DNA from: Ulota crispa
Lineage: Eukaryota > Streptophyta > Bryopsida > Orthotrichales > Orthotrichaceae
DNA: 64,000 nucleotides
Assembly: GCA_963920765.1 (NCBI GenBank)
Contig: OY987248.1
Span: 12,124,539-12,188,538 of the forward strand
Reading direction: 5' to 3'
Shown: positions 12,568-24,101 of the stretch, piece by piece
Numbering within the stretch: the first letter of the stretch is position 1
How the letters are laid out: each line of letters begins with the position of its first letter
Program-made: the position numbers and the translations under genes
The notes under the pieces: generated by a model
The model's database searches: none
The model's input: the letters and a program-made list of their open reading frames with translations, nothing else
What the model was told of the DNA's origin: nothing

Positions 12568-12918
12568 TTAAAAAAGACCTAAAGTTAATGATTTATCAAT
12601 GGGTAAAGCTGCTCCAATACCTAACCAAAGAGATATTGCAGTACTAATTAAAAAAACTGTTGTTGCTACTAGACGACGAAAAGGATTTTGAAATTTATTT
12701 ACATTTTCTAAAAAAGGTACTATTAATAATCTTGCAGGTACTGCAACCATTAAAAGAACACCTAACAATTTGTTGGGAACTGTACGAAGTATTTGAAAAA
12801 CAGGAAAAAAATACCATTCAGGTAATATTTCCAATGGAGTTGCAAAAGGATTTGCTGGCTCACCAATCATAGAGGGTTCTAAAACGGCTAAACCTACACT
12901 ACATGCAATAGTAAGGTC
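12568..12918 (-). pseudogene. petD: Nuclear plastid DNA insertion: 3' two-thirds of petD (cytochrome b6-f subunit IV)
   Basis: The minus strand reads [47 protein letters not shown] and [12 protein letters not shown] followed by TAA, which is petD from about residue 45 to its normal end. In plastids this protein is a thylakoid subunit of cytochrome b6-f. Here the first third and the start codon are absent. Several conserved positions are changed (G to R in VPARLL, P to L in FRRLVA, G to S in FLIST), all explicable by C-to-T/G-to-A transitions, as in methylated, non-selected nuclear DNA. The frame is still open, so the transfer is not very old. The right end meets a minisatellite at about 12919-12940. 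It is not expected to be functional. Confidence 0.93.
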
Positions 12919-12936
12919 AAGTCCCACTCTCCCACA

Positions 12937-13440
12937 ATCACCTACTCATCCACTCACCCTCTCACCCACTTACTTACCCACCCACTCAACCACTTACTTA
13001 CCCACCCACTCAACCACTTACTTACCCACCCACTCACCCACTTACTTACCCACCCACTCACCCACTTACTTACCCACCCACTCACCCACTCACCCACTTA
13101 CTTACCCACCCACTCACCCACTTACTTACCCACCCACTCACCCACTTACTTACCCACCCACTCACCCACTCACCCACTTACTTACCCACCCACTCACCCA
13201 CTTACTTACCCACCCACTCACCCACTTACTTACCCACCCACTCACCCACTTACTTACCCACCCACTCACCCACTTACTTACCCACCCACTCACCCACTTA
13301 CTTACCCACCCACTCACCCACTTACTTACCCACCCACTCACCCACTTACTTACCCACCCACTCACCCACTTACTTACCCACCCACTCACCCACTTACTTA
13401 CCCACCCACTCACCCACTCACCCACTCACCCACTCACCCA
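12937..13440. repeat. 24-bp minisatellite (CACCCACTTACTTACCCACCCACT)n-type
   Basis: About twenty units of CACCCACTTACTTACCCACC plus CACT run tandemly, with a few units shortened to repeated CACCCACT near 13080, 13165 and 13415-13440. The strand bias is strong (C/A/T only on +). It begins directly after the petD fragment. The apparent minus-strand frame of (WVSGWVSK)n is a product of the repeat. Confidence 0.95.
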
Positions 13441-13795
13441 CATGGCCACCTCACCCATATTTCTTGTTTTTTTAATTTTTAAACTTTTAGCACTGTGTAA
13501 CTATTCATGAAATCAAAAAACATTTGATTTTTATTTAGAAGGTCAGAAAATTTCCTTATCACAAAAAAGTTCATAGGTTGATTTCTCATAATTTCAATTT
13601 CCATTCGGCCCATTTCCTCATCTACAAGTGCACGTTTGGCTAAATTTCCTAAGGCTGAAATCATAATTCGGCTGATTTCCTAAAACCATACTTTTGTGGT
13701 CGGAAGTAAATCCGGCAACTTTCATTTTATTTTGGCAATTCCCAAAAAAAGTTGGCTACCTTGTAACTAAAAGTTGGTTCTCCCCAAACATTGAC
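13441..13795. other. Intergenic, no feature seen
   Basis: Short AT-rich DNA between the minisatellite and the composite MITE cluster; it contains no gene or repeat I can support. Confidence 0.4.
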
Positions 13796-14096
13796 CGGAG
13801 GTAAGGTAATATGCTTGAAAAGCAATAGTGTAAGGGTTGATCTGCTTTTTCATGACCTTTTCAAGACATGAAGATTTTTAAAACAATTTTCAAACAAAGA
13901 GAAATGTATGTTGAATTTAAGACAATTTTTTTCATATTTTTTGAAATATTATTGAATTGTTGATGAATTTTCAATTTTTTGTAGTATACACTTATTTGTG
14001 ACTCTAGGTGTCCCATAAACAATCCCAATGTAACTTATAGACAAGGTGAAATCTAGGAGTGTGATTAGCTTTTGCTATAAAAGACACATTTTCTTT

Positions 14097-14678
14097 TAAC
14101 CTCTAAAGGACCAATTATCCCCTTGGGGGACAAATGGATTTCGGGCATGTACCTACAGCTAATCTACTTTGCGTGATTTTCTGAAAATTTTATGGATGAT
14201 GGGGAATTCAAGGCATCTAATTTTTTCTTCATTCTGACGTTTATTGAAGAAGTTAAAAATGAATTTTTGGAAAACGGGCAAGATTGGGCAGCCCAAAAAA
14301 TTCTTTAAAATTTGCATTTAAAGAAAATAAAAATATGAAATAGTTTCTTTAGACTTATATAATCATAGGGAGCTTTGACTCATTCAATTTTCATTGATGA
14401 GATGAAAGTTATGAGAAGTTTTTGTTTGTAGGTAGATGTGGTTTTGAGAAATTTTAAAGAATTTTTTGGGCTGCCCAATCTTGCCCGTTTTCCAAAAATT
14501 CATTTTTAACTTCTTCAATAAACATTAGAATGAAGAAAAAAATAGATGCCCACGTAAATCTTTGAATTTCTCATCATCCATAAAATTTTCAAAAAATCAT
14601 GCAAAGTAGTTTAGCCATAGGTACATGCCCGAAATCCCATTTGTCCCCCAAAAGGGGGCTTGATCCTTTAGGGGTTAA
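14097..14678. mobile_element. TTAA-family foldback MITE, nested
   Basis: It begins TTAACCTCTAAAGGACCA and ends TGATCCTTTAGGGGTTAA. The subterminal parts CCCCTTGGGGGACAAATGG and CATTTGTCCCCCAAAAGGGG, and the inner GGCAGCCCAAAAAATTCTTT and its reverse complement, show that almost the whole 582 bp folds back on itself. The empty-site homologue is at about 24040. Confidence 0.85.
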
Positions 14679-14704
14679 GACTAAGAAGGGTCCATCCAAG
14701 AACT

Positions 14705-15020
14705 AAGGTAGGAGCACCCATCCTTGTGAGGGTCTCCATAAGCGTCACCTCTAAAATCTTGAAAAATCTGTGGAAGTAGATAGATGTAATGACAAGGATG
14801 TACAACATGTGAACAAGAAATCTTAATAGTAGTTATGGGTACAATGACAGTCTGCTCTTTAAAAATTCACAACTTATTCTCATAGTATCCAAATATTACA
14901 TTTGAAAGTGCAAACTCATTTTTTTTCTATTGCTAATAAGTTCCTATAATTTGCTAAATGTTTACTAATAGTCATCGTGTTCAAAACCCTTAAACTCAAG
15001 CTTATGAATGCTCCTACCTT
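14705..15020. mobile_element. Small nested element with AAGGTAGGAGCA inverted termini
   Basis: AAGGTAGGAGCA at 14705 and its reverse complement (TGCTCCTACCTT) ending at 15020 delimit 316 bp that is missing from the homologous element at 23639-24101. A short target duplication (about 3 bp, AC-start) is possible but not certain. Confidence 0.6.
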
Positions 15021-15658
15021 ACCTCATATCCATTCTTAAACTATCTGTGGGACTCATTATCTGACAGGGCGTCGCTTTTTGAGCAAACTCCCTTATGGAC
15101 AATATCTGCACCCATCCTACCCTCCATCCCTCTCCACAACATATCTACAAAAGGCACCGCTCTGTGCAACACACCATAACATAGCAAACAACACGAAATA
15201 AAATAACAACTGACGGGTTGAAAACAACCACAAAAAATGCAAGCAAAATACTATGTAACAAAGGTAGAATTCCATATTTGCGCAAAAGTAGGGTTTGAGA
15301 CAAAACAGGTGAAGCTCAAAAAGCGGCTCAAAATACAAGTGATTGGCAAAATCAGGTTGCTTCACAACCTGAACTTAATACTCTTACCTTGGGGAAAATT
15401 TTGATCTCAATAACCTATAACTTTCAATCCATAATCAACTTTAGGAAGGATTTTGAGTTTTTTACGGCAGACTTTGTTGCACAAGTTATTTAATATATTG
15501 TGAGATTTTGAATAACACTAGACCCTTTCACATCAATTTGGACAAATTATGTTTAATTAGTATGAAGATGTGGCTTACATCTTACCTTTGTTCTTCAAGT
15601 AGAGTTTTGTCACAACTTTTTGTTGCCCTTCAAGTAACAATTTGGTGGTTGAGCTTCC

Positions 15659-16587
15659 TTAACCCCTAAAGGACCATGGCCTTTATTTTGTGAAAAGACA
15701 CTCAGAACTGCCACTTTTATGGCAAAGAGTAAAAAAGTTTGAAAATTGGTCTTTTTGCATAATTGACTGTAGGATCTTCTACTAGACTTGTATAAGAAGG
15801 TGTCATTCAAAACTTAAAAACTTAACTAGCACAGATTGCAAGATATTTGCGATTGAAGTATAAAAAACAAGTTTTTTTGCACCTTGCACAACTAGATTAT
15901 TTGACTTTAAACTTTTTTAACTTAATTTTTTTGCACCACGGAGTTTTGAGGTTTATTTTTTTATGCTAGGGAATTGAGTTGAGAATCTTTGGAAAAAAAC
16001 CAAAACAAAAAATACTTAATTTTCATTCTTTAAAAAAACATTAGGTAGAAGAAGGTATGAAATTGAACAAAAACTTAAATTGCTAATAACCTTGCAATGG
16101 AATTGAAACTCAATAATCCCAATGGTGAGGTTGTTCTAGAAAGAAAACTTCACCCTCTCCAACAATTTTTTTTTGTAAATGTTAAGCTTCCATTCCAAAA
16201 TGAATTGTATAAGTTATTTTTTCAAGAGGATGCTTGATTTGCCTGAAAAACAAGATTGTTCATAATTTTCTCATAACTAGTCCAAATGGAATGAATCAAA
16301 GCTTCAGATGTAAGCAAAGATATAATCTACAAGGAAAAACAAAATTATAAAAAAAATTCAAGTTTTTGTACTTTTTTTTTGCTGCCCGGACCCCCCAATT
16401 TTTGCTTATTTGGGCAAAACTTTTGCTCCTTGGCGTTGATTGGAATAAAAATCATATTCCCCAAAAGCTAATGTGTTTTCCTATTTTCAAAAAATGTTTC
16501 AAAAAATCAGGACAAAAATTGAGGCTGTAGGTACCTGCCCAAAATCCCATTTGTCCCCCAAACGGACAATGGTCCTTTAGGGGTTAA
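15659..16587. mobile_element. TTAA-family MITE, 929 bp
   Basis: TTAACCCCTAAAGGACCATG at the left and CAATGGTCCTTTAGGGGTTAA at the right are near-perfect inverted termini with TTAA on both sides. Subterminal motifs CACTCAGAACTGCCAC (left) and AAAATTGAGGCTGTAGGTAC (right) recur in other family members. No transposase frame is present. Confidence 0.85.
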
Positions 16588-16702
16588 TGGAACATCCTTC
16601 ATACACTTTCTAATTAAGCTACATGCTTGCAAAATCTTTTTAAAAATTTGGCCACTTGATTTACACTACTTTTAATCATATTTAAATATTGTAGTTAATT
16701 GT

Positions 16703-17812
16703 AGGGAAAATATCAAAAATGCCCCTCAATTCTTTCAAAATATCAAATATACCCCTATATTGTTTAACCCCTAAACGCCTAAGGGGTAAGGGCAAAAAAT
16801 GATGCACTTTAAAATGATACTTATGTACCGTTGATGAAGTTTGCTTCAAAAGAGAAAATAAAAATCATGATGTTTAGTAATTATCCATATAGTCAAACAT
16901 CCAAAAAAAGTTTTGGATTTTTATTAAATTAATTTAGAAGCATTTATCATTTAATATTCACCAAAATTACAAATTTTATTCATAGATTTCAAAATTTGGT
17001 ATGATTGGTTAAAAACATACATTCTATTGTAAACTTCAAAAATGAAATCTATTCAAAGGAGGGAACATCATTAGTTTCTTGAAATAGTAAATTTTGTAAC
17101 ATTAGCAAATAATGAAGTGTTTGTCTTTGAAAAACACTCCTTGATGGAGTTTAACTTGGATTGACATGATTCAAGTTGGATTGGAAATTAGACTTGATTT
17201 TCTATTTAAAGGTTTTTTTAAATTTAAATTTTTTTTCCATCTCGGGCAGCTCGTGAAAAGCGGGCAGCGACCAAAAAATGGTCAATCAAGCACTTAAGGG
17301 TTAAAACATCAAAAATACCTTTGGCTTTTTGTAGGAATGTCAATTATACCCCTAGTTTTTTGAGACCCTCAATTCTTATGAAATATCAAATATACCTTTG
17401 CATTATTTGAGTTATAAAAAATATCTATAACTCTCTTGTGCCTCTTTTTGCAAAATTTTGTAAATACTTGGATGATAACTGAAAGTACAAAAACTAGATG
17501 TAAGTTGAATGCAAGCCAAATCTTGGAAGCAAGCTCTTTAAACTCTATATAGGGTGTGCATTTAAGTCTATTGTGGTCAAAGCTATAGCAATAATTATAT
17601 GGTAATTTTTGTTGTCATTTAATATTTAATAAAAATTGCAGTAAAGAGGCACAAAAATCTAGGGGTACTCATGGTGTTCTCAAATATAACTTAGGTTCAA
17701 TTGATATTCCTACACAAATCCAAGAGTACTTTTTATATTTCAAATACCATTGGGGTATTTGATACTTTGAAAGAATTGAGGGATATTTTTTGTACTTCCC
17801 CTTATATGCTAA
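16703..17812. mobile_element. AGGGAAAATATC-family MITE interrupted by a TTAA element
   Basis: The termini AGGGAAAATATCAAAAATGC and its approximate inverse (GGGATATTTTTTGTACTTCC) enclose a host sequence that matches 30454-31029, except for a 541-bp insertion at 16764-17304. Without the insertion it is 569 bp, the same size as the other copy. Confidence 0.75.
16764..17304. mobile_element. TTAA-family MITE nested in the AGGGAAAATATC element
   Basis: It starts TTAACCCCTAAACGCCTAAG and ends AAGCACTTAAGGGTTAA. The uninterrupted counterpart at about 30508 shows an empty site. The termini are of the GCC subfamily (also 31717 and 42297) rather than the GGACC subfamily. Confidence 0.75.
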
Positions 17813-17928
17813 ATCAACATAAATTATTGAGATTATTTTATTAGAGCATCCCATAAATTCTCCTGTTTCTTGAGATAGTGCAAGGTAACATATTAATTCA
17901 AGTGGTAGTAATTGAAGTAACTTGTGTA

Positions 17929-18202
17929 ATAACCCCTAAAGGACCACTTGTCCCTACGGGGGACAAATGAGATTTCAGGCATGTACTTGTGGCTAAACTA
18001 CTTTGTGTAATTTTTTGAAACTTTTATGGAAGATGGGGAATTCAAATATCTAAGTGGATATCTAATTTTTACCTCACTCCAACATTTATTGAAGAAGTTA
18101 AAAATGAATTTATGGGAATTTTAGTTCAGCAGGCAGCCCAAAAACTTCTTTAAATTTTATAGTTTTTTAAAATAAGAATTTGAGGTTAGTTCTTTAGAAT
18201 TT

Positions 18203-18255
<53 letters not shown>

Positions 18256-18699
18256 GAGAAGCTTTGAATCATTCAATTCTAATTGATGAGATAAAAGTTA
18301 TGAGAAGTTTTAGTTTGCGGGTAAGTGTGGAAAATCTCAAAACTATGCCTACAAGCAAACTAAAACTTATCATAACTTTTATCTCATCAATTAGAATTGA
18401 ATGATTCAAAGCTTTCCACATATATGTAAGTCTAAAGAACTAACTTCAAATTTTTATTTAAAAAAACCAGAAATTTTAAAGAAGTTTTTGGGCTACCTAC
18501 TGAACAAAAATTCTCATAAATTCATTTCTAACTTCTTCAATAAATGCTGAAATGAGATAAAAATTAGATGCCCACATAGATCTTTGAATTCCTCATATTC
18601 CATAAAAGTTTGAAAAATTTACACAAAGTAATTTAGCCATAAGTACATGCCCAAAATCCCATTTGTCCCTGTAAGGACAAGTGGTCCTTTAGGGGTTAA
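17929..18699. mobile_element. TTAA-family foldback MITE with internal (AT)n
   Basis: ATAACCCCTAAAGGACCACT at the left (first T of TTAA changed) pairs with AGTGGTCCTTTAGGGGTTAA at the right. The interior is an extended palindrome in which GAATCATTCAATTCTAATTG and its reverse complement sit back to back around 18335. A dinucleotide AT run occupies about 18207-18253 in one arm only. Confidence 0.85.
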
Positions 18700-18944
18700 A
18701 TATTGGCAAGTGCAGTTGTATATACATATGCATAGATACAATATTTGGCCATATTCTATTTTTTTGTTTAGAAGTCATGATTGTTCCTCCAAATTGAATG
18801 TTACAACACATATCTGCATCTTTGACATTTACATTACTTCCCACAATTTCTTGGTACCAATACTTTCAAAAAGTGCTATTATGTATATGTTTTGAAATAA
18901 ACGACTTTTGGAACACGTTGTGAAACTACAAAACATTATTGATT

Positions 18945-18990
18945 TTCAACCCTTAGCGAACCACATTCATGAATTCGTTTGGTAGTTGGG
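18945..18990. mobile_element. Isolated TTAA-family terminus
   Basis: TCAACCCTTAGCGAACCAC resembles the family terminus with one change in TTAA. No partner terminus was found, so this is a fragment or a chance match. Confidence 0.3.
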
Positions 18991-19186
18991 ACATGGTGCA
19001 AACTGCCCTTACATCATTTTATGTCAATTAATTGCCATGCGTTCAAAAAAACTAATAAATATGGTAATAAAATAAAACAAAACAAAATAAAATTCTCTAC
19101 ATTTGTAGTGCGTTAGAGCTAGCTCTCTTTAGTTTGGGCAAATGCCCAGTATGCATGCCTAAGTTGGGTAACCCATGAATCAAACC

Positions 19187-20099
19187 TTAATCCTGAAAGG
19201 ACCAGACCAGACCTTTTTTTTTAAAGTAACATAGTGATTTCGGGCAGGTCCTTGTGATTGGAGCTTTTCATATTTTAGGCTAAAATTTTAATAGGATATG
19301 GGGATAAGGTTTATTTTTCATATGTACTAAATTTCATGACATTCAGAATTATGAGTAAAAAGTTATGGCCTAATATGCCGTTTTTTACATTTGTCAGGCA
19401 GCTTGGGCAGATTTTTAAATACTATTTTTTTCAAAAACAAAAATTTTAAATGGGTTTGAGAGATTTATGTGAATGTAGGAAGCTTTGAATCATTCCGTCT
19501 GGATCAATGAGATGAAAGTTATGAGGATTTTTTTGTTTGCGGGCAGTTATGGATTCTCTACTCCAATATAAACTTTGAAGCCCTTTATTTTACTCAATTT
19601 TCAACATTTTGAAAAAAAAACAAAACCAAAGGATGAATATTGTTTATGACAACATTATGACCACTGGGATTGGCATTTTTCATTTCCATAATTAAATTCT
19701 TAACAATTTAGTGTTTTGAATCATTCTTTACTTCTTTTGACTTACTAATTTTTTTCCATATGTTGTACAACTCCAAATGATTTGAAACTTTTTTGACATG
19801 TACTTTATTGAGGTGGAATAAGGAATTTAGAGAAGTACCACCCACATGACCTTTTTTCCTTAGGAATTTCATTTTTTGAAGGGTAGCTGCCCGGTTTTTC
19901 ACAAGACGTTTTTGAATATTCAAACCATTCTGACTTCCAATCCAAATGATGAAAAACTCTAAATTCTTTTCCACATCTTCTAGATCCTATGGTCATATGT
20001 GCATAAAAATGTTTTTGTTTTCAAATTTGGTTGATGCTCTAAAAATGGCAGTTTTGAAGAGTTTGTGGTGAAAAATTTACTTGGTCCTTTAGGGGTTAA
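19187..20099. mobile_element. TTAA-family MITE, 913 bp
   Basis: TTAATCCTGAAAGGACCAGA at the left and ACTTGGTCCTTTAGGGGTTAA at the right. The interior has the shared boxes GGCAGCTTGGGCAG, GAAGCTTTGAATCATTC and GATGAGATGAAAGTTATGAG-type, plus TTTGCGGGCAGTTATGGATT, which recur at 25150, 43300 and 47340. Confidence 0.8.
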
Positions 20100-20815
20100 C
20101 AAATATAGGCATTACTTTCCTAGTCATTATCAGCACACCTTGAAGAATATTATTTTAATATTATTCGTTTAAAACAACCCCGACGGCCCCACCCCCTGAA
20201 AAATGAGCCTGAAAATCCCGATGAAGATACACATTATCTAAGTAGCTATGTTTTACCAAACTCTTAATTATTTTATTGCTCATACATGTTTGTGGACCAA
20301 AGGAGAAAGCATCAATTTCTGTATACACCCAAAGACACATGTAAAAAAATTGTCCCTGTTTTGGACAATTTCATCTCATTCCATGGCAGGTTTTACAGCA
20401 TTACATCTAATCAAGGTCTTTTGATCCAAGTAGAACTTCAAAATCTCCAAACTCATTCTTTCGGTCGTAAAGTTCTAAATTTTAGTGTTTTCCAAGTGGA
20501 AAACTTGGACTTTCCATCTCAGGCACACAGTTACAAATGATTAGTATGCTTAGTCGATTCTAAGGTCAAACTTTCATGTGAGGTTGATTTTGGTTAAGTC
20601 CATAAAAGATACAAAAAACGGACATGGAAGTGTGGTTATTTACAAAAGAAATAAATAGCAAACTTGGGCAGCATGTCTCAAGGAGGAAGCACTTTTTTTA
20701 GGAGCTTTTGTTGATTATGAAATGGTCAGAGTTTGTAGTTGAAGTTGACCTACTATAAAAGGTTACCATAATTACGTAATTTGGTGTAGCAAGTAAAACC
20801 TCATGCTAGTCACTC

Positions 20816-20948
20816 ACAACCATCACTTCATCACTCATAATCATCACTTCATCACCCATAACTATCACTTCATCACCCATAACCATCACTTCATCACCCA
20901 TAACCATCACTTCATCACCCATAACCATCACTCAGTCATCACAACCAT
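20816..20948. repeat. 21-bp tandem repeat (TTCATCACCCATAACCATCAC)n
   Basis: About six units, diverging at both ends (CACTCATAATCATCACTTCA at the start, ATCACTCAGTCATCACAACC at the end). It has no association with a gene. Confidence 0.85.
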
Positions 20949-21036
20949 TTGTTTTTTTATTGATTAGCCCTGCGACTGTCAAGAAACGGGCATGGGGACG
21001 CAACGCTTATGGATGCTACTACCTTAAGCTGCCTTA

Positions 21037-21290
21037 CCTTGGTAAGTTACCTCACGACTCATCACTTGACCACTTGGAGGTACATACAACTTTCTAGATA
21101 TTTGGATTTCACATGATTTATGACTTGAACGCCACTAGTTAGTTTTTATGCAGCTTCATTGTTGTTGCTAGGTCTTTAAAAAAAATTGTTGCACTATTTT
21201 TTAATGAAAACTATTGTATCAGCAATAAAATATTAACATAGCATAAAACGTGAAGAATTAGAGTGGGGCAACCTAAACACAATATTCAGT
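21037..21290. repeat. Dispersed repeat, second copy of the 8525 family
   Basis: It shares ordered blocks with 8525-8835, ending in GAATTAGAGTGGGGCAACCT. Immediately downstream (21430-21510) is a separate two-unit tandem repeat containing AAGTCAAATCTGAAAATTTT. Confidence 0.55.
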
Positions 21291-21651
21291 GTAGAAGAGA
21301 TATGGAAGTATGGAGGTGAGTTTTTGAGTAATTGCAGGGACGTCTTCATCTTTCTCAGATCCCTTCATTTTCATTAAGTGATTCTTGGGGTGAATTTTTT
21401 TGGAGTTTCTATTTGGGAGAAAATTTTGGAACTTAAAATTCACCTAGGTAAGTCAAATCTGAAAATTTTGGAATTTACACCTAGATAAGTCAAATCTGAA
21501 AATTTTGAATTAATATTTCAAATTCAAAAACCCTCAATTAGTTAATCTCGGTTAAGTACGGGTTTAAATGAACAACTCTTCAATAAGAGCAGATTTTAAC
21601 TATTTTCTGATAATAAAAAAATGGAACTTTTCATGTTGAATCCATGTATTA

Positions 21652-21964
21652 GGGCATTTCTATTGGTGGCTCAAACACGCTCAAAGTGAATGAAAAGTGT
21701 TGAGGCCCCTTTCAAAACCTTTTGAAGATACTTTGTCCTACCGTGTTTAGTAAGGGCTCTTCAAGCCACTATTCATCATTATTGATCTTAAGTTTAGTGG
21801 ACTTTATCTTCCATTTTCCTCAATAAGTGATCAACTAAATTATTTATGAAGCGTGTTGGAGTGCAAGGCCGCCTTTTTGAAGAGCATGGGTGGAAATCAA
21901 GGGCCTTGAGGGCCGGCCAAAACAAATGGAAAATTTTGAAAGAGCCCGGACTGATGGAGATGCC
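21652..21964. mobile_element. PIF/Harbinger-like (Tourist-type) MITE with TTA target duplication
   Basis: GGGCATTTCTATTGGTGGCT at the left and ACTGATGGAGATGCC at the right form imperfect inverted termini. TTA flanks both ends (21649-21651, 21965-21967), the 3-bp target duplication typical of PIF/Harbinger elements. At 313 bp it is non-coding. Confidence 0.75.
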
Positions 21965-22523
21965 TTAAAGGAAAGAGAGATTCAAGGCAGGGCCACACCA
22001 AACTAAACTAGTGTTTTAGAATTGGGTTTTACAAGTTAAACATGTGACTGAGTTAACTTTTATGTATAAAAGTAGACTTTCTGATTCTTTAAGCCCACTT
22101 TTTGGTTTGTTCAAAACTGATGTTTTTTAGAGTTCACAAATTTGGTTGTTTTGGTCTATGTGGCCCCAACATCAAAGAAGGATGGATGCAAACCCTTCAT
22201 GTACCAAGAAATTCATTTCTAAATTATTTATAGTGCCTAGGAAAGCCAAGGGCTAGAGTTTTTTTTTCTTGGCAAAACTTTTGCCCTTATTTCAATCTGA
22301 CATTGGCTACCATTACACTAAGAAAATTGGGAGAAAAAGTAGATGCAATTGCCAAATCCCTCCTAAATCAAATACCAAATTTACCAAAATTTGGATGAGA
22401 TTATCTAATATTAGTAAATTTAATGGATAAATGTGCACACATTGTTGATTCTTTCCATTTTATCCAAGTTTTCCTTGCTTGCATTCTTGAGTGCAAGTTG
22501 CCATACCTTGACCAACATAGAAA

Positions 22524-22854
22524 AGGAAAAGTTTGATGGATACCCTTGAAGTTTGCAATAGTTGTATAAATGCCCTTGATTTTTCAAAAATTGCACAAAT
22601 ACCTTTGGACCATACGTTTTAGGCATTTGTTATGTTGTGCATGCTACTTCCTTCATGACCAATGTTGAAGTACGTAGTGCAACAAACAGGAAAGAAGCAT
22701 CATGGACACAAAAGGAGAAGGACATGACAGGCACAATGAAACAAGCGTTTGAGAGTATAATCCAAGAATATTTGTGCAATTTCTGAAAACCAAAGGAAGT
22801 TTGTACAAATATGGCAAACTTCAGGCCCTTCAGGGGCATCATCAAATTTTCCCT
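22524..22854. mobile_element. GGATACCCTTGAAG-family MITE (copy 1)
   Basis: The left arm AGGAAAAGTTTGATGGATAC, CCTTGAAGTTTGCAATA and the right arm GCAAACTTCAGGCCCTTCAG, ATCAAATTTTCCCT are inverted. The order CAAATACCTTTGGACCATA, TTTAGGCATT and TTCTTCATGACCAATGTTGA-type matches 31237-31567. Confidence 0.75.
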
Positions 22855-23635
22855 ACGGAAAAGGAAATCCTGCTGCCAAGAGCCACTGTGAAGCAAGCGT
22901 GGCAGCGACAGTGTCACGCTGCAAAAAGCCCCGTCCTACCACTGACAGGTGCCCGCCTGCAGCATCGCCATGCTAGTGTGTGTGACTGTAACTTACTGGG
23001 CATCAGAGTCGTAGTCATCGCCCAGACAGTTGCCACATAGTCGCGGCGGCAAACTGGTCTAATTTAATCAGTGGAGCCTAGGGAACGGAAGTTCCCACGC
23101 TCGTGGACTGGCAGCACAGGGTCGCAGACTCGCAGTTTTCACACGCTCGCGGCGTGCTAATCACGCTACAATCAAACCCAGCCAATTGGCTCGTCCTGTG
23201 ATTTCTATATTGCTATTCCTCCTCTAGTCTTCCGTAATTCAGGGCTTCCGGCTGGCTCTCTCTTTGCACAGATTCATGGCAACCAGGGTTTGGGGCGAAC
23301 CAGCGGTTAGTGGAGTGGCAGCGGTTTGAAATTGCAAAAAATTCAGTTGAAATTTGAAACCATTAATTAAAAAACTGGTCCATTTTTCAAAAAATTTAAA
23401 TATAGTATTTTTACAATAGAAACTTAGAAGTTTTACAAAAAATAACTGGTCCATGTTAGTAAAAATCCAGTTGAAACTGAATACTGCTGGATTTCACCCG
23501 ATGAAGCTAAAATTTCTCCCCAAACCCTGATGCCAACTCAGCGCCAATTGCTGCCACCCCTTCATTGGCCCTTGCGCCTCCAACAGGCCCCATAGCACTT
23601 CTTTTGCCTTGTGGGTTGCTTATTTTTAGAGCATC
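22855..23635. other. GC-rich orphan island, possible gene 5' remnant
   Basis: Composition rises sharply against the AT-rich repeats on both sides. It holds a CCAAT motif (about 23180), a CTATATTG stretch (23204) and an ATG at 23278 starting MATRVWGEPAVSG, which ends after about 16 codons. This could be a promoter and first exon of an unrecognised gene, a decayed gene or part of a retroelement. No homology was recognised. Confidence 0.3.
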
Positions 23636-23638
23636 CCC

Positions 23639-24101
23639 AATGGAAACCGTTACATGCTTTGTCATAGTACATGTTCATCCCACTTTTATTTCAAGCAGAT
23701 TCAATGACCTTTGTTGTATATAAGGTAGCATGTTCTAAAACAGTCATTTTAAGAGCTAGTCTGCCTTTTCATGGGCAATTCAAGATATATAGATTTTCTT
23801 TTTTCTTTTTTTTTTCTGATTTTTAGACAAACAAAAACAAAAGTCACATGAAACATAATTTCTTTCATATTTTTTGAACCATTATTGAATGATTGATGAA
23901 TCTTCAAAGTTTTTTGTAATAGGTACCTATTTGTGATTCTAGGCCTCCCATAAATTATTCTCCCCTCATCATGTAAAAAGATGAGGTGAAATGAAGGAGT
24001 GTGATGGGCTTTGGCAATAGAATACACCTTTTCTTTCATAACTAATGAGGGTCCATTCAAGAATCACCTCACATCCATTCTTGAGCTACTTATGGGATGC
24101 C
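23639..24101. mobile_element. PIF/Harbinger-like MITE, uninterrupted reference copy
   Basis: GAGCATCCCCAATGGAAACC at the left and TTATGGGATGCC at the right, with TTA on both sides (23636-23638, 24102-24104). It is the unfilled counterpart of the composite at 13796-15080. Confidence 0.7.

Larger units (their letters stand above)
13796..15080. mobile_element. PIF/Harbinger-like MITE remnant carrying two nested elements
   Basis: Segments 13820-14096, 14679-14704 and 15021-15060 align in order with the uninterrupted element at 23639-24101 (shared GACTCTAGG / GATTCTAGG, GGAGTGTGAT, GGGTCCATnCAAGAA, CATCCATTCTT). The two interruptions are a TTAA element (14097-14678) and a second inverted-repeat element (14705-15020). 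Confidence 0.7.

Noticed and set aside
12568..12927. petD as a functional nuclear gene
   Set aside because: The first third of the protein, a start codon, a targeting peptide and promoter are missing, and conserved residues are altered.
13162..13425. Minus-strand open frame of repeated WVSGWVSK units
   Set aside because: It is a translation of the 24-bp minisatellite; no start context, no unique sequence, and the frame is open only because the unit length is a multiple of three.
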